Shown here one piece after another: positions 5,929-12,263 of a stretch of DNA of 18,871 nt. Positions within the stretch are counted from its first letter, which is position 1. Every line of letters starts with the position of its first letter. Source of the DNA: an uncultured Coprococcus sp. GTDB lineage: Bacteria; Bacillota_A; Clostridia; Lachnospirales; Lachnospiraceae. The notes below the pieces were generated by a model that saw only the letters and a list, made by a program, of their open reading frames with translations, did not search any database and was not told where the DNA came from. Both the position numbers and the translations under genes were made by a program. The DNA lies in NCBI GenBank assembly GCA_900767685.1, contig CAAGAB010000092.1, positions 1 to 18,871 on the forward strand, given 5' to 3'.

Positions 5929-8046
5929 TTAATCAAGCAGTCTTTTCATACTATCCATGCTTATAAGCAGGGTCGATGAATTATGGAGCAGCGCCGATGT
6001 AGTCGGCTGGATCACTCCCATCACACCGAGTATGATAAGTCCTGTGTTGAATGTAACTATCTTGCGGTAATTTCTGTTGATCCTGCTCATCAGCTTGTTG
6101 CTGAGTTCCTTAAGAGTGACAAGTTCATACAGATTGTCTGCACTGACCGTTATATCCGCAATCTCTCTGGCTATCTCAGCGCCATCGCTGACTGCTATGC
6201 CTGCATCCGATGCCGACAGTGCCGGAGAATCGTTGATTCCATCACCAACCATGATAACCTTGCGCCCAGCCGCCTTCTCGGACTCCACAAACCTTGCCTT
6301 ATCCTCTGGAAGTACCTCTGAGTAATACTCGTCCACGCCTACCTGTTCAGCTATAGCCTGAGCAGTCCTCTCACTGTCCCCGGTCATCATGACTACCTTG
6401 CCGATACCGAGTTCCTTGAGTCTTCTCACGACCTCCGCAGATTCAGGTCTCACAGGATCCTTTATCGATATTACTGCTGCAAGCTTGCCGTCTATTCCCA
6501 TGAACAGATGTGAGTGAGACTTTGAAAGTGATTCGTAAAGTTCTATCTTATCCTCCGGTATCACGCAGCCTTCATCCTCAAATACAAAGTGATAACTTCC
6601 TATGATGACTTTCTTGCCATCTATACTTGATGAGATTCCATGGGCGACAACATACTCAACCTTAGAGTGCATCTCCTCGTGCTCTATTCCCTTAGCCGCC
6701 GCTCCAGCCACAACTGCTCTCGCCATCGAATGAGGGAAATGTTCCTCCAGACATGCCGCTATCTTGAGCAGTTCATCTGGATCTCTGCCATCAAATGACA
6801 CTACACGCACGAGTGTCGGCGATGCCTTTGTAAGTGTTCCTGTCTTGTCAAATACTATGGTGTCCGCCTCCGCCACAGCCTCAAGAAATTTGCCACCCTT
6901 GACTGTGAGATGATGCTTATTTGCCTCCTGGATAGCCGACAGAACAGCTATAGGCATAGACATCTTGAGCGCACATGAATAGTCGACCATGAGAACAGCA
7001 AGCATCTTTGTTATATTTCTCGTGAGCAGGTATGTGAGGATAGTTCCGCCGAGAGTCCATGGAACCAGACCATCTGCAAGATGCTCTGCCTTGCTCTCAA
7101 GTCCTGACTTGAGCTTCTCCGACTCCTCGATCATAGCCACTACTTTATCATATCTGCTTGTCCTGCCGGTCTTTGTGACTCTGACCACAAGCTCGCCTTC
7201 CTCTACAACTGTACCTGCATATACAACATCGCCAGCTCCCTTGTGAACAGGAACAGACTCTCCTGTAAGAGATGACTGATTAACCATTCCCTCGCACTCT
7301 TCCACAACTCCGTCAAATGGGATCACGTTGCTCATATGAACTACCACAAGATCATCCTTTGCAATCTTCGCGCTGTCCATAAGCACATCACAGTCATCTA
7401 CTCTTACCCATACCTTGTTAATGTTGAGTGACATACTTCTGGCAAGCCCTCCAACGGACTTCTTGTGCGTCCACTCCTCAAGTATCTCACCGATCTCAAG
7501 CAGGAACATAACTGAACCTGCTGTTGCAAAATCATTTGTGAGTATGGATGCCGTGATGGCTGTTGCATCTAGAACCGGCACCTCAAGTTTCCTGTCTGCG
7601 AGACACTTCAGTCCCTTGCCTATATACTTTAGTGCCTTCACCGATATAAAACAATATCTGAGAGGCATCGGCATGATCCACTTCTTGGTCATATACCATG
7701 CAGCCTTCCAGAACAGCTTATCCTCATACTGTCTGTTCATAACTCTTCCGGATGTCTCCGTGAGATCTGCCGGAATCTCTACTCTATCATAACCAAACTG
7801 CCTGAGCGCATCTATGATACCAGTCCTGTCACCTTCATAGATAATGACCGCATCACAGGTTCTGTCATGCACTTTGACATCTTTAACGCCGTCACAGTTC
7901 TCAAGATAATACTGTAATATGTCAGCCTGTGCCATAGTCATACGGCTCTGTGCCATGTGTATACGCAGACGATTCTTTGTTTCATTTAAAATTGAAAACT
8001 TCAAGATCTTCGCCTCTTTCTGCAAATATTTAATGTGTTTTCGCAA
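5929..8046 (-). CDS. P1B-type heavy-metal-transporting ATPase with an SCA metal-helix motif
   Basis: 705 residues. The best start is a TTG at 8046, six nt after GGAG; the first in-frame ATG is 31 codons later, inside the conserved N-terminal domain. Order: a ferredoxin-fold metal-binding-like domain at about 15-90 without CxxC (C51 and C64 only), membrane helices at about 115-190, actuator loop with TGES (261-264), membrane helix with DYSCALK (355-361), phosphorylation site DKTGT (D400), HFPHSMA at 436-442 where other P1B pumps have HPLA, TGDSERTAQAIA (555-566), GDGINDSPAL (601-610), then two C-terminal helices ending LLHNSSTLLISMDSMK (686-701). The CPC metal motif of Cu/Zn/Cd pumps is SCA here, so the substrate cannot be named; export of a transition metal is inferred. 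It follows the DUF6110-like gene by 14 nt. Confidence 0.9.
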   Translation of the reverse strand: MRKHIKYLQKEAKILKFSILNETKNRLRIHMAQSRMTMAQADILQYYLENCDGVKDVKVHDRTCDAVIIYEGDRTGIIDALRQFGYDRVEIPADLTETSGRVMNRQYEDKLFWKAAWYMTKKWIMPMPLRYCFISVKALKYIGKGLKCLADRKLEVPVLDATAITASILTNDFATAGSVMFLLEIGEILEEWTHKKSVGGLARSMSLNINKVWVRVDDCDVLMDSAKIAKDDLVVVHMSNVIPFDGVVEECEGMVNQSSLTGESVPVHKGAGDVVYAGTVVEEGELVVRVTKTGRTSRYDKVVAMIEESEKLKSGLESKAEHLADGLVPWTLGGTILTYLLTRNITKMLAVLMVDYSCALKMSMPIAVLSAIQEANKHHLTVKGGKFLEAVAEADTIVFDKTGTLTKASPTLVRVVSFDGRDPDELLKIAACLEEHFPHSMARAVVAGAAAKGIEHEEMHSKVEYVVAHGISSSIDGKKVIIGSYHFVFEDEGCVIPEDKIELYESLSKSHSHLFMGIDGKLAAVISIKDPVRPESAEVVRRLKELGIGKVVMMTGDSERTAQAIAEQVGVDEYYSEVLPEDKARFVESEKAAGRKVIMVGDGINDSPALSASDAGIAVSDGAEIAREIADITVSADNLYELVTLKELSNKLMSRINRNYRKIVTFNTGLIILGVMGVIQPTTSALLHNSSTLLISMDSMKRLLD

Positions 8047-8060
8047 TATATTCTCCGGGA

Positions 8061-8375
8061 TTACTCCTCTGCGCCAGCCGCTTCCTCTGCTGTCTCTACG
8101 CTCTCTGCATCCTCAAAATCAGCCTCTGCAGCCTTCTGCGCTCTTGCCTCATTGATATCCTTTGCGCCTGCATAGATATCACCACAGTTTTCCTGAATAG
8201 TATTCGCTGTCTTCATAACACAGTCCTTTGCTCTGAGAACACCGGCTGTACAATGTGTATATACGTTCTTTGCGTCCTTGCTCGAGAGAACCTTGATACC
8301 AGCTGTTCCGAATAATACGCCGCCTGCAAATATTCCAAGTTTCTTCCAGTTTACCTTCTTTAATACTTTCATCAT
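8061..8375 (-). CDS. Small one-helix membrane protein, DUF6110-like, partner of the metal ATPase
   Basis: 104 residues from ATG 8375 (MMKVLKK), chosen because AAGGAGG (8390-8384) sits 8 nt upstream. The frame is open another 63 codons to a TTG at 8564, but that part lacks a ribosome site and spans leader DNA. Features: basic start, one glycine-rich membrane helix (IFAGGVLFGTAGIKVL, 15-30), an amphipathic stretch with three cysteines (C42, C52, C64), and an alanine/glutamate-rich acidic tail from about 76. I recognise it as resembling DUF6110 proteins, known from Clostridia next to such ATPases. Close coupling suggests a scaffold or metal-handling subunit; that role is inferred, and no enzymatic motif is present. 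Confidence 0.75.
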   Translation of the reverse strand: MMKVLKKVNWKKLGIFAGGVLFGTAGIKVLSSKDAKNVYTHCTAGVLRAKDCVMKTANTIQENCGDIYAGAKDINEARAQKAAEADFEDAESVETAEEAAGAEE

Positions 8376-8413
8376 AACTTTGTCCTCCTTAAAAATATAT
8401 TTGTCTAATCTTT

Positions 8414-8429
8414 GTTCGACCTGTCGAAC
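8414..8429. promoter_or_regulatory. Perfect palindrome GTTCGAC-CT-GTCGAAC in the leader of the metal-ATPase operon
   Basis: Seven-bp arms with a 2-nt centre, 39 nt upstream of the DUF6110-like start codon and about 80 nt downstream of the predicted -10. With so short a loop it is a poor RNA hairpin and a better DNA operator. It does not match LexA, CopY or ArsR-type sites that I know. Confidence 0.5.
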
Positions 8430-8511
8430 TCCTCTTAACGTAAAAAATGCATTCTCTTCGTAATCATCACCACAAAAAGTCTGCACCTGATACGTAATTT
8501 TATTTTCTGTC

Positions 8512-8541
8512 AGTATAGCACTGTACCTCCCGTCAGTCCAA
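8512..8541 (-). promoter_or_regulatory. Extended -10 promoter of the DUF6110/ATPase operon
   Basis: Minus strand TATACT (8517-8512) preceded by TGC, an extended -10, with TTGGAC (8541-8536) at 18-nt spacing as a weak -35. Transcription would start near 8505, leaving a leader of about 130 nt. Confidence 0.5.
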
Positions 8542-8573
8542 TATAACAGCCACTTTTTCGGCAACTTTTTTTC

Positions 8574-8591
8574 TCAATAAGTTTCAATAAG
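8574..8591. repeat. Direct repeat TCAATAAG-TT-TCAATAAG upstream of the metal-operon promoter
   Basis: Two identical octamers at a 10-bp period, 33-50 nt upstream of the predicted -35 of the minus-strand promoter. The position and helical phasing fit an activator site, but no known regulator is recognised. Confidence 0.4.
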
Positions 8592-8627
8592 GAATAGATT
8601 TATTTACATTTATACGATTCTGTATGG

Positions 8628-8664
8628 TTGCTTTTTTTCAGACTGTATACTATCTTATTAGTAT
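8628..8664 (+). promoter_or_regulatory. Weak candidate promoter and dyad upstream of the CmpB-type gene
   Basis: TTGCTT (8628-8633), 17-nt spacer, TATCTT (8651-8656). The -10 lies inside a dyad ATACTA (8647-8652) and TAGTAT (8659-8664). Consensus agreement is only moderate. Confidence 0.3.
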
Positions 8665-8727
8665 TGTTTTATTATTAATACGAGATTTAAATCTGTAATT
8701 TTCAACTATACAAAGGAGTTAAACATA

Positions 8728-9720
8728 ATGGATAATTTTAATATCAAGAGCATCCTTGTGATACTGTTTTTATTTTTTATCGGCTGTATCATGGGCTGGT
8801 GCATAGAGGTCATATTCAGGAAATTCTTTTCCAAGAGCAACCCGAACCACAAATGGATAAATCCGGGATTTCTGATCGGACCATACCTGCCGCTCTACGG
8901 TTCAGGTCTTGTCGTTCTGTATCTGTTATCACTCATTCACATCGATGCGGTCGATTCGCATCCTGTTTTACAGAAAGTTCTGATCATACTGATAATGACA
9001 ATAGCAATGACCGTTGTGGAGTATATCGCCGGCCGTATATTTATAATAGGCATGAACATCAAGCTTTGGGACTATTCGGATGAATGGGGAAACATTCAAG
9101 GTATCATATGTCCTCTGTTCTCTTTCTTCTGGGGACTGATTGCAGCACTTTACTATTTCTTACTACATCCGCATATATTAAATGCTGTGTACTGGCTTGC
9201 CGACCACCTGACATTTTCCTTCTTCATCGGGTTCTTCTACGGAGTGTTCGTTATCGACTGTGTAGTATCGTTCAACCTCATGAACAAAGTCAAGAAATTT
9301 GCGAAGGATAATGACCTCATAGTACGAGTGGAGGAACTCAAATCGAAAATCGCACTGGATAGAGAAAAGCGCAAGGAGAAACCAAGTTTCCTTCTTATCC
9401 TCCACGACACAGCATCAATCAGGCGTGCATTTGAGGATCATCCTGAGAACTTTTCAATAACAAAAAAAATTAAGGAAAAAGCAGAACAGCTTACCGAAAC
9501 CATCAAAGAAAAAAGTGAAGGCATCAAAGAAAAGAGTGCCGTTATAAGTGAAGGTATCAAAACGGTCAGTGCGGAGACAAAAGACAGGCTGTCAGAAACG
9601 CTCTCCCGAAACGACTCCTCTGATGTAGCCGATACTGATCTTTTTGACAACTCGCACAAAAATATAACTGATAAATCTACAAACAAGCCTGAGAGCAGTT
9701 CTGAAACCAAATTGAAGTAA
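8728..9720 (+). CDS. Membrane protein of the CmpB-type putative ABC permease family, with a long helical tail
   Basis: 330 residues; AAAGGAG about 9 nt before the ATG. Five hydrophobic segments at about 8-28, 54-72, 82-106, 124-147 and 160-184. The phrases GFLIGPYLPLYGSG (47-60), EYIAGR (98-103) and WDYSDEWGNIQGIICP (114-129) are typical of the family named after CmpB (PF06541), annotated as putative ABC transporter permease but without proven function. After about residue 188 comes a charged cytoplasmic tail with amphipathic helical repeats (KIKEKAEQLTETIKEK, 247-262, then further KEKS units) and a low-complexity Ser/Asp/Lys end. No ATPase partner is adjacent. A terminator follows. Confidence 0.8.
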   Translation: MDNFNIKSILVILFLFFIGCIMGWCIEVIFRKFFSKSNPNHKWINPGFLIGPYLPLYGSGLVVLYLLSLIHIDAVDSHPVLQKVLIILIMTIAMTVVEYIAGRIFIIGMNIKLWDYSDEWGNIQGIICPLFSFFWGLIAALYYFLLHPHILNAVYWLADHLTFSFFIGFFYGVFVIDCVVSFNLMNKVKKFAKDNDLIVRVEELKSKIALDREKRKEKPSFLLILHDTASIRRAFEDHPENFSITKKIKEKAEQLTETIKEKSEGIKEKSAVISEGIKTVSAETKDRLSETLSRNDSSDVADTDLFDNSHKNITDKSTNKPESSSETKLK

Positions 9721-9730
9721 TATAAGACAA

Positions 9731-9783
9731 ACAGGAGCGATATCCGGCATCCACGCATGCCAGGTATCACTCCTGTGTTTTAT
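9731..9783. terminator. Bidirectional terminator between convergent genes
   Basis: ACAGGAG (9731-9737) pairs with CTCCTGT (9770-9776); inside, GATA with TATC and GGCAT with ATGCC. The plus side runs into GTTTTAT and the minus side into TTTGTCTTAT, serving the CmpB-type gene and the transglutaminase-like gene. Confidence 0.8.
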
Positions 9784-9795
9784 CATCTGATCTCC

Positions 9796-12171
9796 TTATC
9801 TTTTTATTGCCTTTGCATGTGCCGCTGCGCTGGAATACTTGCCACGTGCAGCTATCACACTATAATAATATGTATGCCCCTTGAGAGCATTCTTGTCATT
9901 CCAGATGAGCTTCTTTGGATTTTTGAGCACCTTAAGCTGTTTCCAGCTGCCGGTTGCTGTTTTTCTGAACACATAATATGTATCTGCCCCAACAGATTTT
10001 TTCCAGCTCACTGCCACTCCGGTTTTTGCCTTTTTGACACTTACAGCCGGTGCTTTCAGGTAAATTGTTGTCGATGGTTTATATGTCCCTCCGGTACTCT
10101 TCCTATACGGAACAACTGCGTATGAATACTGTTTGCACTCATTCACCCTGCTGTCAACCCATGATATAGTTCTTGCACTTACCGTCTTCATAAGCTTATA
10201 TGAACCGGTCTTGTTTTTTCTGTAAATCTTATACTTGTCTGCACCTTTGATCCTATTCCACGAAACCTTTACGCCCCTGGTTGTATTCTCCGTTTTCACC
10301 TTAGCATTTCCCAGGAATAATCTCGATACTTTCGCAGCCTTGCCTTTTGTGTATTTGTTTACAGCTACTATTCCATATGTGTATGTATTTCCGCTTGAAA
10401 CACTTCTATCTATATAAGACAAAGTCTTTACGCTCTTCAAATATTTAAAACTGCCGCTCTTTGTCTTTTTGTATATTCTGTATCCGCTTGCACCGGAAAC
10501 CTTCCGCCATGTTATCTTTATCCCCTTGGCTGTCGGAGCAGTCTTTACTGTTGCCCTGCCAAGTGTAAGTTTCTTAACTACAACATTTTTCTTGTAGCTG
10601 CATTTTTTACACGTATACTGTTTTACACCCGTTGACGCATATGTCGGCTTCTTTATAACGCTTCCTTTGTTCCACGAATGTTTAAGACAAGGATCCAGCA
10701 GATAGGCATCCTTCACCGTACAGAGAGGTGTGTTAGATATCCATACTACGATCTGTTTGTTATGCCATCCCATGCCATAAATATTTATGCCCTCATTATA
10801 TACCGATCTTATATCATAGAGTAATTTGCACTCATACTTAGGTGATTCAAGATCTATCCTTCCAACATATCGAGGCGTACTGAAATACAATGACTCCTGA
10901 GCAAGGAATATGGAGCCATACTGTGCCGGATAATATCCACCTGATGTGCTGTACCACACCGCAGAACCTGAGAATATGACCTTTTTGCCACCGGTCGAGA
11001 ACCTATTCTTGATTATCTGAAATTCTGTCACAGATGAACCTTTTTTAATGCAATACCAGTAGCCTTTTCTATAGTACATAACCTTTTCAACACCGCTCCA
11101 CATCTGTCCACTCTCATATCGCTTATCTGTGGCACCGGTGTATCTGCCATTCCATACACCCGTAACCTTCATATCATAACGTCCAAGTGAATATGACGAT
11201 TTGGCATTTATAGTCTTACGGTTCAATGTGTTCGTGCTTATCAGAAAATATTCATGCATTGAACGTCCCGGGAGATCCTCAACCGGATCATCCCATGTGG
11301 CATCGACGTTATACCACTTGCCGTTTATGCGCACAACATTCCAAGCATGATTTATATATACGCTGGTGGCAAGTCCGCATGGAATTCCCGCTTTTCTCAG
11401 GAAATAATTCATGGTCTCGGCATATCCCTGACATACAGCCTTTTTGTCAACAAGTGTGCCATACATGTCAAATTTGTGCGCTCTTCCATACACCGTGCTG
11501 TAAGCAGTATATCCGCTGTCATCATATTCAACTGTGGATGTCAGATATTCGTGATACGCCAGAACGATCTCAGCCGGCTTCATATTCTTTATATTGACTT
11601 CTTTATTGACTTTTCTCACCGCCGCAGCAAGAGTATTTTTCACACTCTCAGCATTTGGAATGTATGAGATCATCAAAGTGTTTACTTCTCCTGTATATCT
11701 ACTATATGAGTATGAAGATTTGGCAATATATACTATCTCAGGATGCAGCGCCAGCGTATTTGCAAATACCGACTCAACATTATTTCTCGTTATTCCCATT
11801 CCGCTCACGTTGATACTGGTCTTGAGTGACTTTATTGCATTCGCTATCTTATCCTCACGGACATTTGAACTTGCTGCTGCCAAGGATGCCATACCGGATT
11901 CTTCGTCATCCTGCTCTGGCTGGTCATAGCCACCTATCTCATATATTTCTGACAGGTCAATGTCTTCAGTTCCCTGCCCCAATCCTTCCACCGTTTCATC
12001 GGCAAATGCTGTAACCTTTCCATAATACGCAGTCATACAGACCATCATAAATACAACAGCACACATGCAGATAACTTTTAAAGCTTTCCATTTAGATGCA
12101 TTAGATGCAGAAAAATACCGGGCAAGGCATTTCCTACAAGAATTCTGTTTCAGTCTCTCTTCGTTAATCAT
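9796..12171 (-). CDS. Secreted transglutaminase-like protein with one Cys/His module and three Fn3-like modules
   Basis: 791 residues; ATG 12171 preceded by AAGGGAG. A long N-region and hydrophobic segment at 31-50 lead to AFA-DE (cleavage predicted after A57). The transglutaminase-like core spans about 195-310, with C247 in AVCQGYAETM, H275 in NHAWN and D290 in WYNVDATWDDP, the complete Cys-His-Asp set. Then an aromatic-rich region at 340-480, one C-x2-H...C-x2-C module (C495, H498, C521, C524), and three fibronectin-III-like repeats (about 541-619, 622-705, 709-791). Such proteins may cross-link or hydrolyse peptides at the surface; substrate is unknown. No LPxTG motif or SLH domain is seen. 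It is a paralogue of the protein encoded 92 nt upstream and has its own promoter in that gap. Confidence 0.88.
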   Translation of the reverse strand: MINEERLKQNSCRKCLARYFSASNASKWKALKVICMCAVVFMMVCMTAYYGKVTAFADETVEGLGQGTEDIDLSEIYEIGGYDQPEQDDEESGMASLAAASSNVREDKIANAIKSLKTSINVSGMGITRNNVESVFANTLALHPEIVYIAKSSYSYSRYTGEVNTLMISYIPNAESVKNTLAAAVRKVNKEVNIKNMKPAEIVLAYHEYLTSTVEYDDSGYTAYSTVYGRAHKFDMYGTLVDKKAVCQGYAETMNYFLRKAGIPCGLATSVYINHAWNVVRINGKWYNVDATWDDPVEDLPGRSMHEYFLISTNTLNRKTINAKSSYSLGRYDMKVTGVWNGRYTGATDKRYESGQMWSGVEKVMYYRKGYWYCIKKGSSVTEFQIIKNRFSTGGKKVIFSGSAVWYSTSGGYYPAQYGSIFLAQESLYFSTPRYVGRIDLESPKYECKLLYDIRSVYNEGINIYGMGWHNKQIVVWISNTPLCTVKDAYLLDPCLKHSWNKGSVIKKPTYASTGVKQYTCKKCSYKKNVVVKKLTLGRATVKTAPTAKGIKITWRKVSGASGYRIYKKTKSGSFKYLKSVKTLSYIDRSVSSGNTYTYGIVAVNKYTKGKAAKVSRLFLGNAKVKTENTTRGVKVSWNRIKGADKYKIYRKNKTGSYKLMKTVSARTISWVDSRVNECKQYSYAVVPYRKSTGGTYKPSTTIYLKAPAVSVKKAKTGVAVSWKKSVGADTYYVFRKTATGSWKQLKVLKNPKKLIWNDKNALKGHTYYYSVIAARGKYSSAAAHAKAIKR

Positions 12172-12203
12172 TAAAACTCCCTTCTATAAGTTCATTCCTT
12201 CCC

Positions 12204-12237
12204 CGGTATTATACCGTTACCGTTATAAACTTTTCAA
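12204..12237 (-). promoter_or_regulatory. Promoter with an operator-like palindrome upstream of the shorter transglutaminase-like gene
   Basis: Minus strand TTGAAA (12237-12232), 18-nt spacer, perfect TATAAT (12213-12208). The -10 sits exactly in the middle of the 13-bp palindrome CGGTATTATACCG (12204-12216), and a direct repeat of ACCGTT abuts it. A protein bound to the palindrome would block the -10. Confidence 0.7.
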
Positions 12238-12263
12238 TTTTTATTTTAATATACTGCAGTCTC

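Noticed and set aside
8414..8429. LexA (SOS) box
   Set aside because: The half-sites are GTTC...GAAC, the reverse order of the Gram-positive SOS box GAAC...GTTC, and no SOS gene is adjacent.
8376..8564. 63-codon N-terminal extension of the DUF6110-like protein
   Set aside because: It would start at a TTG without a ribosome site upstream of the predicted promoter, whereas an ideal AAGGAGG precedes the ATG at 8375.
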